64,000 nucleotides of DNA from Ligustrum vulgare. Taxonomy: Eukaryota > Streptophyta > Magnoliopsida > Lamiales > Oleaceae. The translations under genes and the position numbers were made by a program. How positions within the stretch are numbered: position 1 is the first letter of the stretch; each line of letters opens with the position of its first letter. Location: the NCBI GenBank assembly GCA_963555705.1, contig OY743172.1, forward strand, positions 67,042,602 through 67,106,601, given 5' to 3'. The notes beneath the pieces are model-generated. The model had not been told where the DNA came from. It worked only from the letters and a program-made list of their open reading frames with translations, and searched no databases. Shown in pieces: positions 10,994 to 21,879 of this stretch.

Positions 10994-11328
10994 CCCATAC
11001 TATTGAGGCCAGTTTGAAGAAAGAAAAAGGTGAGCTCGAGGTCGCTGTCCAGGGTTCATACAAGGAGGCCGTGAAAAAATTCAAAGATTCAGTGGAATAT
11101 GAACACGATGTGGACGAGACATACTATCTCACATTCAAAGAGATAGTAGAGGAGTTGGAACAAAAACGACCCGAGGTGGACATTAGTTTCTTGAAAGAGA
11201 AACTCGAACTGGTCTACAAGAAATATTTGGAGCTGATGCCTAAAGAGGTCGATGAAGAAACTTTACTCTCTCCACTCATTGAATCTCAAATCAACCTGCC
11301 AGAAAAGGTTGTCAATCTTGAAGAATAG
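10994..11328 (+). pseudogene. Element A antisense ORF, 3' part
   Basis: Continues the antisense frame after the target duplication of element B. It encodes a charged, probably coiled-coil segment (IEASLKKEKGELEV) and a C-terminal domain that aligns with the end of the element C protein: FKDSVEYE... here and FKDTFEET... there, then PEVDISFL and PTLDLSSI. The stop is at 11326-11328. The upstream residues read from the LTR of B are not part of the gene. Confidence 0.75.
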
Positions 11329-11439
11329 TTGCACATTTCCAGTTCGATGTTATCTTGTAACTATCGATTCTGCTCTTCTTGATTGATATAAAGAAAAATT
11401 TCATTCTAACACTTATTACTTTGAAGATAAACGAAATGA

Positions 11440-11830
11440 ATTACAAATGAAATGCAGAGGTGAATTTTAAACGAGGTGAACACTTAAGCAAATTTCAAAC
11501 GTTAATTCACTCAACATGAAACGCAGAGGTGAATTTTAAACGAGGTGAACACTTAAGCAAATTTCAAACGTTAATTCACTCAACATGAAACGCAGAGGTG
11601 AATCTTAAACGAGGTGAACACTTAAGCAAATTTCAAACGTTAATTCACTCAACATGAAACGCAGAGGTGAATTTTAAACGAGGTGAACACTTAAGCAAAT
11701 TTCAGACGTTAATTCACTCAATATGAAACGCAGAGGTGAATTTTAAACGAGGTAAATACTTGAGCAAATTTCAAACGTTAATTCACTCAACATGAAAGGC
11801 AGAGGTGAATCTTAAACGAGGTGAACACTT
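11440..11830. repeat. 69-bp tandem repeat array, element A
   Basis: The word GCAGAGG recurs at 11454, 11523, 11592, 11661, 11730 and 11799, exactly 69 bp apart, with few substitutions. The array lies in the spacer between the converging ends of the antisense gene and pol. Confidence 0.95.
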
Positions 11831-11847
11831 AACCTGTACATTTTTCA

Positions 11848-12060
11848 CCCAAACACGTCGTTTGTAGAATGGAGGTCGGTTATTTGTCAGCTCGGTATTT
11901 TTCACCAGAACACCTCGTTTGAATAATGGAGGTCGGTTATATGTCAGCTCGGTATTTTTCACCAAAACACCTCGTTTGAATAATGGAGGTCGGCTATTTG
12001 TCAGCTCGGTATTTTTCACCAAAACACCTCGTTTGAATAATGGAGGTCGGCTATTTTTTT
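11848..12060. repeat. 57-bp tandem repeat array, element A
   Basis: GGAGGTCGG recurs at 11871, 11928, 11985 and 12042, 57 bp apart. The unit shares the GAGGTCGG/CACCTCG words found in the LTRs of the same element. Confidence 0.93.
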
Positions 12061-12094
12061 CAACCCGGCGCCTCGTGGGGAAACCACTTCGTCT

Positions 12095-12590
12095 TCATAG
12101 ATTGTCTTGTAATGTCGATGATATCCTGCCTTATAGGTACTTACAGATCATCAACTAAGGTCTTTGTTTTGCCTCTCGAGGAGGTCTTTCTCGTCTTTGA
12201 GACGGATTGACTTGTGATGTTGATGATATCCTGCCTTATAGGTACTTACGAATCATCAACTAAGGTCTTTGTTTTGCCTCTCGAGGAGGTCTTTCTCTTC
12301 TTTGAGACGGATTGCCTTGTGATGTTGATGATATCCTGCCTTATAGGTACTTACGGATCATCAACTAAGGTCTTTGTTTTGCCTCCCGAGGAGGTCTTTC
12401 TCGTCTTTGAGACGGATTGCCTTGTGATGTTGATGATATCCTGCCTTATAGGTACTTACGGATCATCAACTAAGGTCTTTGTTTTGCCTCTCGAGGAGGT
12501 CTTTCTCGTCTTTGAGACGGATTGCCTTGTGATGTTGATGATATCCTGCCTTATAGGTACTTACGGATCATCAACTAAGATCTTTGTTTT
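12095..12590. repeat. 105-bp tandem repeat array, element A
   Basis: GATATCCTGCC recurs at 12120, 12225, 12330, 12435 and 12540, 105 bp apart. Because 105 is a multiple of three, one plus-strand frame stays open as a 35-residue repeat; I regard that as a by-product, not a protein. Confidence 0.95.
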
Positions 12591-12698
12591 GGAAACACCC
12601 ATTCAGACTTGTATACTTTGAAACATCAAACTATTTATTCATTTGATTACATCTTGGTTGACATCAGAAAATATCCACGATCCATTTTACATCCTGTC

Positions 12699-15242
12699 CT
12701 ACTGGAAGTATTTCTTCAAGTGTTCCGCGTTCCAGGGGTGTTGAAGTGGAATTCCGTCAAGGGCCTTCAGTTCGTAAGATCCATTGCTTAAGGCCTTCTT
12801 AATTCGATATGGACCTCCCCAGTTTGGTCCCAGAGGCTCACGTGTCGTGGTCGTCTTTCTTAACACCAGATCCCCCATTTGGAACTTCCTTGGCCTCACC
12901 CTGGCATTATAATACCTCGCATTCATTTTCTTGTAAACTGCATTCCAAACCTGTGCTTGTAGTCGCTTCTCCTCCGTAAGGTCCAATTCAGCAGTGAGGG
13001 CATCATTGTTACTTTTCTCATTGAAGTGAGCGACCCGAAATGATGGCATACCCACCTCTATCGGGATTACAGCTTCTGTCCCGAAGGCCAAAGTGAATGG
13101 GGTCTCTCTGGTTGATGTCCTGTGAGTTGTCCTGTAGGACCACAATACCCCTGGTAGTTCTTCGGCCCACGTTCCTTTCAGGTTTTCGAGTCTGGTTTTC
13201 AGATTGTGCTTGATAATTTTGTTCACTGCTTCGACTTGTCCGTTGGACTGAGGATGATTAGGAGTGGAAAAATGCTTCTTGATGCCAAGCCCTTCACAAA
13301 AAGATTTGAACCTTTCGTTGTCGAACTGTCTCCCATTGTCTGTCACAATGGATTTCGGGATTCCAAACCTACAAATGATTGACTTCCATATAAAATCCGT
13401 AGTTTTCTGTTCTGTGATTTTGACCAGCGGTTCAGCTTCTGCCCATTTTGTGAAATAATCCACTGCAACTATGTCGAACCTGTTTCCCCCTTTTGCCGTT
13501 GGCAACGGCCCGATCAGATCTACTCCCCATTTAGCAAACGACCATGGGCTCATCACTGAAGTCAGCTCTTCGGGAGGGTTCCTCATAATCGGGGCGAACC
13601 TTTGACACTTGTCGCATGTCTTTACAAACTCAATTGCGTCCTTCTTCAAGGTAGGCCAAAAATACCCCTGCCTGATAATTTTGAATGCCATCGCCTGTCC
13701 CCCTGTATGATTCCCGCAAATACCTTCATGAATTTCTTTCATCACATATTCAGCCTCTTCATTGTCTAAACATTTCAGCAATGGAAGGGAGAATCCTCGC
13801 TTATACAAGTCACCCCCAATCATAGTGTACCTCGCAGATCTGATCCTCAAACTTCTGGCTTTCACTTGATCAAGTGGCGTCGTCCCTTCTTGTAAGTATT
13901 GGATGATTTCATCCTTCCACGTCCTCTTCAGAGAAGTTTGCAAGAAAGCTGAAGGTGGCGGGTTTAAAACTGATTGCGCCAAGGTCTCGATCGATATGCT
14001 TTCCAATTCAGACGTCCCTTCGCTTGTCGCTAAGGGAGCTAAAGCATCAGGTTGACTGTTTTTAGATCGGGGGATCTGGATAAACTCTGCATGTCTAAAC
14101 TTCTTCAACTCTTCCAAAACCCTTGCTCTGTAGGTATTCATCTTTTCACCCCTGGCTTCATACGTTCCCTGGATTTGATTGATTATCAGCTGTGAGTCGC
14201 TGTGCAGGATAATGCTATCGACACCCATCGCTTGAGCCATATCCATCCCCACGATCAGGGCCTCATATTCAGCGTCATTGTTGGTTGCCTCGAAATCAAA
14301 ACGGTAAGAACTGCAGAAGAATTGATTATCAGGACTGATTAGGACGACTCCAGCCCCTGCCCGGTTTCCTGCTGATGAACCGTCAACGTATAACCGCCAG
14401 GTCGCATCTATCTCCGTACAACAACTTAAGTGAGTTGGCGTGAGTTCAACCATGAAATAAGCCAAGGCTTGCCCTTTGATGACGATTCTAGCTTTGTACA
14501 CAAGATCGAATTGCCCCAACTCTACTGCCCATTTCAAGAGTCGTCCAGACATTTCGGGTTTTTCTAGCACCTGCCTCAGAGGGTAATTTGTCAATACTTC
14601 AACCTAATGTTCCAAAAAATAAGGTCTCAATTTTCGAGTTGACATTATCAAAGCATAGGCTAGTTTCTCCATTTCAGAATATCGAAGTTCAGCGTCGTGC
14701 AGAGCCTGGCTGACATAGTAGACTGGTCGTTGAACTCCCTGCTCAGTTCTCACTAGAACTGCACTCATTGCTTGTTCTGAAATGGCCAAGTATATAGAGA
14801 GTACTTCTCCTGATATTGGTTTGGAAAGGACTGGCGGGGACGCCAATTGTTTCTTCAATTCTTCAAAGGTCGTCTGGCATTCCTTAGTCCACTCAAAATC
14901 CTTGTTCTTCCTGATAACATCAAAGAATGGCCGGCACTTATCCGTAGATCTTGACACGAAACGGCTCAGAGCTGCTATCCTTCCAGTCAGACTTTGTACC
15001 TCTTTAAGTTTCCTTGGTTCCCTCATTTGCATAAGCGCCTGTATTTTATCAGGGTTAACTTCGATACCCCTTTGGCTTACCAGGTAGCCCAAAAATTTCC
15101 CTGATCCTACCCCGAAGGAACATTTCTTGGGATTCAGTTTCATTTTGTAAGTTCGCAGTATTCGAAACATTTCATCAAGGTGCTGGATATGGTCTTCAGC
15201 TCGGATACTCTTTACGAGCATGTCATCGACATACACCTCCAT
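12699..15242 (-). pseudogene. pol: Element A pol, C-terminal part: RT end, RNase H, second RNase H, integrase
   Basis: Read on the minus strand this begins at the RT active site (EVYVDDMLVKS) and continues through the RT connection and the degenerate first RNase H (IYLAISEQAMSAVL). A second, archaeal-type RNase H follows (LYVDGSSAGNR, EYEAL, HSDSQL, QPDALA), then integrase with an HHCC finger (HEGICGNHTGG, CDKCQR) and a D-D-E core (GVDLIGP, VTDNGRQF, GQVEAVNK). A single TAG at 14604-14606 interrupts the frame between the first RNase H and the rest; the frame is otherwise open to 12699. The upstream RT half is out of frame because of a deletion. Confidence 0.9.
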
Positions 15243-16299
15243 TGTCTTCCCGATCCATCATAAACAAGGTATGTTCTTCATCTGCTTCGTTCATCGGTAT
15301 TTGGTTATACCCCGAGTAAGCGTCCATGAAGCTGAGGAGCTGATGTCCGGCCGTAGCATCCACCATTTGATCTATCCTGGGTAGGGGGAAACTATCCTTA
15401 GGGCATGCTTTGTTTAGGTCAGAGAAATCGATACATAGCCTCCATGTCACATTGCTTTTCTTTACTAGCACTGGGTTAGCTACCCACACAGGATAAAAAG
15501 CTTCCCTGATAAACCCATTGCTTAGTAATTTTACCACCTCCCTTGCCAGCGCTCCATACCGTTCAGGGTTAAGTGACCTCCTTTTTTGTACCTTAGGTTT
15601 GAAATTAGGACTAACAAGGAGATGGTGGCATGCATGTTTAGGATCAATCCCTTCCATGTCCGAGTGGGTCCATGCAAACACATCCAAATTCCTTTTCAAA
15701 AAATTGATGAGGTCGGTCCTGATGGGCTCCATTAACCCGTGTCCCACTCTGAATTCGACGTCGGGTTTGGCCTCGTCAACTTTCACAGCATCCAACTCTT
15801 CCACAGGACCTGACTGACCCCTATCCTGTATTCCTCTCGGATCCAGCGTTTGCAACTCTGTTATTGGCTCGTCCTCTCCACTTGTCTCCACGATGGGATT
15901 TTCTTCTTCCCCCATTTGGACATTGTTGGAAGCAAATCCTAGATTGCACTCCCGCGCAACCCTTTGGTCCCCCCTTATGGTAGCCACCCCGTGTGGTGTA
16001 GGAAATTTCAGACAATAGTGATAGATTGAAGCTGCTTCCTTAAGCTCGTGGAGGATCGGTCTTCCTAATATGGCATTGTAGTTCGTCATGACGTCCACTA
16101 CCACGAAATCGGTAATCACGCGCCTTTGACAAGATCCTGTCCCCAGTTCCACCAGTAAGGATATTTCACCTTTTGGACAGATGTAGTCACCCGTGAAACC
16201 CTGAATCCTTGTCCTCCTTGGCTGCAAGTTACGCGGGTCAATTCCCATTTTTTCAAAGGTCTTCCAGTATAACACATTCACAGCACTACCATCGTCCAC
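15223..16299 (-). pseudogene. pol: Element A protease and N-terminal half of RT
   Basis: The protease has the active-site stretch VDDGSAVNVLY near its start and GRPILHEL downstream. The RT part has NGFIREAFYPVWVANPV, CIDFSDLNKACPKDSFPLPRID and SFMDAYSGYNQI. Compared with element C, about 33 residues that include the PFGLK.AGATYQR segment are missing just before YVDD, and the frame shifts there (near 15243-15260). RT therefore cannot be functional. Confidence 0.88.
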
Positions 16300-17997
16300 T
16301 AGAGTTCGATTGCATGACTACAAATCTGATAGCTATTTCGGGCTTCTCGGGCGAACTGTCGTCTTTTCCTCTTCGACCCGACCTGCACTTGATTCCCGCT
16401 CACAATGGTACGTATTTCATCAGGCCGGTCTTTGCCGTGGGTGTCTATCCCATGATGTACGGCGTACTTCTCTTGTTGTTTGAATTGCCTTCCCGAATCC
16501 CGTGGTCCAGCAGCGTAGTCTTGCAAGCTTCCCCTCTTTATTAACCTGTCAATTTCGAATCTCAAGTTTCGGCATTCATCCGTGGTGTGCCCTATTGACC
16601 TGTGGTATTCGCAATACCGGGATGAGTCCAAGTTGTTCGGGCTCTGCTTTATCGGCCTCGCCGGCGGAAATATCCCCTTATCTTTCTCATTCATGAAAAT
16701 GACCTCAGTTGATGCATTTAATTGGGTGAGCTCGCTTCTCTGTTCAGGATTGTATGGACAGAACCTGTCCGCCGGTTTGTAGTCCTTCTTTTTTCCAAAA
16801 GTATTCTTTTTGAATTCCTTCTTATCATCCTTACTTTCCTTCTTGTATGACACCGCAGCTGTATGATAACGACCTTCTTTGGGACCAGACGCCTCCTCGG
16901 CGTTGATAAACTTCTCCGCCCTGTTAAGGAACTCCAGGTAGGTACGGGGTCCATCCTCATGTACTGACCACCAGAAACGGGTCTGCGTTTGTAAGCCTGA
17001 CAAAACAGCCATGAGAAGTGCGTCATCCGATATTCTTTCCATTCCCATGATCTGTCTATTAAAACGACTCAAATAGCTCTTTAATGATTCTTCTTCGGTG
17101 TGGTAGAGATTTTTGACCCCATGAATTGCTTCAAAAACTGGCTACTTAGTTGAGACCAACTTGATATGGAGTGCTGAGATATATTGCGGAACCACCGCTG
17201 AGCCCGGTCTCCAAGAGTTAGAGGAAAAGCCCTACACATTATTGCATCACTTGCCCCCTGAAGCTCCATCCATGACATGTACTGATCCAGATGTGAAACC
17301 GGGTCAGTCTCCCCATTGTACCCGGCGAGATGAGGCATCTTCATTTTGCTCGGCAGAGGCTGTGACAGTATAATCTCCGTGAAAGGTGATGTCCTCTTGG
17401 TAGATGGTTCTGTTGACCCCAACCCTTCTTATTTTTCCTCCAAGTCAGACAGTTTTTCTTCAATTGCTCAACTTCGGTTTGATCCGGTTTGCTTGATGGA
17501 AAAATCGGCGACCGGCCCAAGTGAAGAGTCGAGCTGCCAGTCGGCTGGTTCTCTGGGTTCACTTTCTTCATCGGAGATCGGTCCCCATGTCCCCTAGTCC
17601 GTACAGCCTTGCTCTCCTCTCCTTTTTCACCCCTTCTCGCTTGACTCGGTTCCATCCAACCCTGCGACTTTTGACTCCGTACATAAGGTGTGCTTTCGCC
17701 CACCACACTCCTCGTGTTATCAGAGCTTCCAGTTTGTTGTTATTCGAAATGTGAGCGTCCACCGGACCTTTGTAGTTGTGATTGTACCTCATGCTCCTCT
17801 CGGTGATGACCCCGGTCTTGATTTCTCCTCATCTCTTCCATTTCTCTTTGCATCCTATCAAGTCGATCTAAGACCATTCCCATGTTGGCCTCCGCTGGGG
17901 GTCGCGAAACAGCGGATCTCCTGGACATATGGGAATTCCCCTGCGAACCCTCACCACGGTGTACCCGGTGACTCCCAGAACTTTGCCTGTCACTCAT
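16299..17997 (-). pseudogene. gag: Element A gag (several frameshifts)
   Basis: Three segments in different frames. 17997-17740 is the charged N-terminus with a MGMVLDRLDRMQREMEEMRR helix. 17422-17081 is the capsid-like part (MPHLAGYNGETDPVSHLDQY, WFRNISQHSISSWSQL). 17072-16299 continues capsid and ends with a zinc knuckle CEYHRSIGHTTDEC of the Tat type. Frame changes near 17706, 17420 and 17075 show that gag is broken. Confidence 0.85.
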
Positions 17998-18044
17998 TAT
18001 GATGTAGGAAAAAGTATGTGATTGCTGAGTACAAGGATACGGGC

Positions 18045-18060
18045 CCTCCTTCTAGCACCA
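18045..18060 (-). other. Element A primer-binding site
   Basis: On the minus strand TGGTGCTAGAAGGAGG starts 3 nt from the 5' LTR. TGG is the complement of the universal tRNA CCA end; I cannot name the tRNA. Confidence 0.7.
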
Positions 18061-18063
18061 ATT

Positions 18064-18898
18064 TGTTGACGTCTAATTTTTTCAACAAATAAAAGTGGTT
18101 GGATCTTTGTAGTTGATAAACGGATTGTATATTTTTCTTTAATTTGTCTAAGTATGTAGCTCTCAAACAGGCTTGTATACGATTGTATTGAATTTCGTAA
18201 TATTGCAAGAGATAAGAAAAGAAACAGATCGAAAGCGAACTGAGACCAAAGTTACGTAAATTCACGTCCAGTTCGATACCGATCTGACAGCCAGGTCGAA
18301 TCCACGAAATCAAACAACAAGAGTTCTGGGAGGTTTTTTTCTATATCACCTGCCCTTTAATGAGCATTTACCACTTCTATTTATAGTAGTTGAAGAATTA
18401 AAACATAATCATTACAACATATTAGTTCTGCAGTATGTGATTGACAATGACTACTGAAATTTCTGACAACATGTCACAAATGTTTTCACTGACATTTCAC
18501 AAACAATCATAATTACTGACACATAATACGGCTGATTTGATGTATTAGCAGCGCCGCTAGCCTCACTATGCTCGGAATTCACCTCGGTCGACACTACCTC
18601 GGCATCGAGTCACCTCGTTCATGGCCATTCACTTCTCCTTCAAAGTTGAGGTCGGCTCCTAATTCACCTCGGCATATTATCAGATCGATCAGTGCAAATC
18701 ACGTCTCCCTCCAAGTTGAGGTCGGTTCCATATTCACCTCGGCGCCTTATAAGCTCGGTCAATGCAAATCATCTCTCCGTCAAAGTTGAGGTCGGTTATA
18801 AATTCACCTCGGAGCCAAATCGCCCCGGTCAAAATAAACTAGTTGTTATCTTAAGTTGAGGTCAACATATTGAATCCACGTAAGCACGATAGACAACA
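18064..18898 (-). repeat. Element A 5' LTR
   Basis: An 835-bp LTR with three 70-bp U3 repeat units, against two in the 3' LTR. Termini are TGTTG/CAACA and it is followed by the target duplication CTCTC at 18899-18903. Confidence 0.93.
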
Positions 18899-18903
18899 CT
18901 CTC

Positions 18904-19843
18904 GAACTAAAATCCGAGGTCCATTTTGTAGAAGGAATCTTGTATTTTTCCAGATCTAAAATAACTTTCTTCACGGAAGCTCAAAGTCATGGCCACAGTT
19001 TCAGGGAATGGTCCGTTCACTCACAATCCAGCTTCCACATTCTAGAGTCAGTGTTGCGAACACCGCCACCAAACAACACAAATTTCCAGCCAATACATCG
19101 ACAGATCCATCGTCGCCACATCAGCTTCTCCAATCTCCGCTGCACCACCAACAGAGGACATCACCTCCAGCCACTATAACATTTCTCCTCCAAGCTTCAA
19201 TCACCTTTTTTCCTTCTTCCTTTACCCATATAGCAAAAAAAAATTCACCGGCTACTACTGGGTGTTCAGTTGCTCTGACCATTTCATCTTTAGTTAAAGC
19301 CACTTCATGAGTTTTGTATCGAGATCTTGTTTGTGCGATAAAATCCTGGATCGTGCAGAGATGTGTAGAAGAGGATAGCTAGAGTGAGCAGGAAGAGCGA
19401 ATCGCGGAGTTGGTGGACTACTGGACAATACGAGACTCCAATGTGTATGGATGTCATGATTTCCCCACGGTCAGATCTACTAGCGGTAGCAGCGGCGGAG
19501 GGGCCTCTTCTCCCATGTCAATCATGTATCTTCTTCTTCTGAGGTGTATGACACTCACATCGTAGTCAACCTCCAATCGATTTTCACCATTTTTACTCTG
19601 AATCTCTTGAAATTTGACTCCCTAGGTGGAGGAATTATTTTGCTTCTTCATTGAATCTTCTTTTATACATTCCTATTCTATCAATGGAATTCAACTCTAG
19701 AGAACTAGTATTTCCAGATACTCAAAACCAAAAGAAGAAGAAAGTCAGCTAAAAAAAATTGCAGAAAAAAAATCTTCCAGGACAAGCGGCCGAGAGCTGC
19801 TCGTTGGAGAATGGAATTTGTAAATTTCATGCCAAAACTTACT
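18904..19843. other. Unassigned sequence, probably decayed retrotransposon interior
   Basis: Continues the left flank (before 881) interrupted by element A. It may be the leader of the minus-strand element whose PBS and LTR follow at 19844-20040. The longest frames are below 110 codons and show no family motif. Confidence 0.35.
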
Positions 19844-20040
19844 CCTCTGATACCATGAACAATTTTAGAGGGAGAAAAAAATATTTTTTATTTATGAATT
19901 GCTTAAGAAAAGGGTTACAAGCTTTTAGCTATATATAGAGAAGTAACCTCAGAACTAAATCTAGCAAACTTGAATCTAATGCAATCTAATTCTAATTCTA
20001 GCACATTCTAGAATATTCTAATTCAACTAATATCTCAAAA
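19844..20040 (-). repeat. LTR (5' type) with adjoining primer-binding site, minus strand
   Basis: On the minus strand the sequence ends ...TTGTTCA followed at once by TGGTATCAGAGG (19855-19844), the initiator-Met-type PBS. The LTR starts TGAACAATTTT at 19856 on the plus strand and holds CTATATATAG near 19931. The outer end is uncertain (about 20040). The size suggests a short-LTR copia element. Confidence 0.55.
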
Positions 20041-20473
20041 GACAAAGTATCACTTTTTTCACTAAAAAGTGGCAATGTTACTTTTTAGTTAAAAGGAAAA
20101 ATAAAAAAGTGACATTGCATTGTGTATGAAGAATGAAGAATCTATAATGTATCTACTAATTTTTGTGAACTTGTATAATTTGTTAGTCAATGATTTAATT
20201 TTGCAAAAATTAAAAAAGTGATACATGCTTTCGTAAAAAGAAAAATGTCATAAAAAGTAACATTATGTCAACTTATTTTTTTTTAAGTGGTATTTTGTCA
20301 CTTTTTTGTAAAAATAGCATAATTATTCCCGTATTTTGATAAATATGAGTTAATTCTTTTTGAGTGTTTGTCACCTTTTTTGCTTGAATTTTGTAACTTT
20401 TTGAACCTTTATCACTTTCAACTTATTAGATATTATGTTCCTAAAATCAACTTGTTTACTATGCTTAGTGTTT
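20041..20473. other. AT-rich spacer
   Basis: Repeats of the word AAAAGTGAC/GTCACTTTTT in both orientations. No gene or clear element boundary is seen. Confidence 0.4.
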
Positions 20474-20478
20474 CACGC

Positions 20479-21865
20479 TGTTGGATGGAATTATATATGC
20501 ACATAGAGTATAATTCACGACATTCGAAATAAAATTTTTATTGATTGCATTAATATAAAGTTGCGTTTGTCCATGGGTCAATTTAATATTATAGATTGAG
20601 TGTTTAAGTTGTTAAACACAGAAAGATTCAATTTGTAAATAAATATGGACAATTTATTTTGATAAGATCGTCTCGGTTTTATTAAAACCTATCTTTGACT
20701 TTGGTAATAAAATTGAGAGTACGTTTGGAACGTATTGGACGGGACCACGTGAAATTAATTTGTGACATTGACCATACAAGTTTAATTTCACTTGACTATT
20801 GTACGTGGGACCTTAATCCTAATCGGATAATGGACTTCGATTACTAACTTGAAGTTCTTTGAGGTATCAATGGGTGAGATCAATTGCTGATCAATATCTC
20901 GGTACTTTGGGAATTAAAGTGAACTAACGAGGAACATATATTCGTATTATGGAATCCGTCACCTTTTAGGTATGATCATAATCTCACTGGTTCTTCTAGT
21001 GGACAGTTGAATCTGAGCTCAGTAATTCGACAATGATTGTTGAATTCTATGATGTGATGTGATCACATCGAACTGTTAGATAGAAGATGAGAGTTGAGGA
21101 TTTATGAATATTCAGAGAAGGGCATTTTGGTCATTCTAACTTGCTCCGAATATTCAAGTTGATCGACAGGGGTAACATGTAAGAGCAATAAGTCAAAGGA
21201 TATAATTATTGATTAATTGTTTCAGTAATTTCAATTTTACTAAGAGTGCAATCTCGTTCTTTTAGTGGAATAGAATGTGATTAATAAATTAATTTTGACT
21301 GATCAAGAGTTGATCGGGTCATAATTAATTTATTGGAGCTTAGTTTAATTGGGTCCGATCAAGTTCCCTCGGTGGCTTCACTATAATGGGTTTGTACAGG
21401 CTTATTACCTGTATTGGGTTGTGCAGAAATGGGTCTGAGTTATGGTACTAGACCTGGTAGGGTTTTGGAGTGTAAAGAGGTTACAAATAGTCTCCCAAGA
21501 CTATTTTTCTTAACCTAATCGGAAAAGTGGCGAGACACACACTAAAGTATGTAGTGTGTGTTTCCTCTTTACAAAGAAACCCTAATCCTAGTTTAACCTA
21601 GGTCTTGAAAAAGGTGACCACGCACCTGCACAGCTGCCATTGGAGAACACCGGGGAAAGCTTGAGGGTTTGAAGCTTTGGTGGAATCAAGAAGCAGTTGA
21701 TGAAGATTATTGTAAAGCACGCTACAAGGGTAATCTTATCGAAACCATTTTTGTGTTCAAAATTGTTTATTCCAAGTTGAATACATAGAACAGAAAATCC
21801 TGTAAAGGGATGATTTAGTCACAAGAAATCAATTTTTGTGAGTAGAGTAACCCGGGTTCCCAACA
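20479..21865 (+). repeat. Element H 5' LTR
   Basis: A 1387-bp LTR, matching 27607-30766 once the I1 insertion and a 180-bp duplication are removed from the latter. Confidence 0.93.
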
Positions 21866-21867
21866 AT

Positions 21868-21879
21868 TGGTATCAGAGC
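21868..21879 (+). other. Element H primer-binding site
   Basis: TGGTATCAGAGC, initiator-Met tRNA type, 2 nt from the LTR end. Confidence 0.9.

Larger units (their letters stand above)
886..18898 (-). mobile_element. Element A: Tat-lineage Ty3/gypsy retrotransposon with antisense ORF
   Basis: Both LTRs start TGTTG and end CAACA on the plus strand, and the whole is bounded by a perfect 5-bp target duplication CTCTC (881-885 and 18899-18903). Read on the minus strand the order is 5' LTR (18064-18898), PBS, gag, protease, RT, RNase H, second RNase H, integrase, repeat-rich spacer, antisense gene, PPT and 3' LTR (886-1649). Two RNase H domains plus an antisense ORF downstream of pol are features of the Tat lineage of plant Ty3/gypsy elements. 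Gag and pol carry frameshifts, a stop and a deletion in RT, so A cannot move by itself. Element B is inserted at 4042-10993, leaving about 11 kb of A proper. LTR divergence is about 2% by eye, apart from a 70-bp repeat-copy difference. Confidence 0.93.

Noticed and set aside
12214..12621. Open plus-strand frame made of 35-residue repeats
   Set aside because: The 105-bp tandem array is a multiple of three, which keeps one frame open by itself. No start context or family similarity; it sits in a noncoding spacer.
19844..19855. tRNA gene fragment suggested by CCTCTGATACCA
   Set aside because: The 12 bases are the reverse complement of a primer-binding site beside an LTR; no tRNA body is present.
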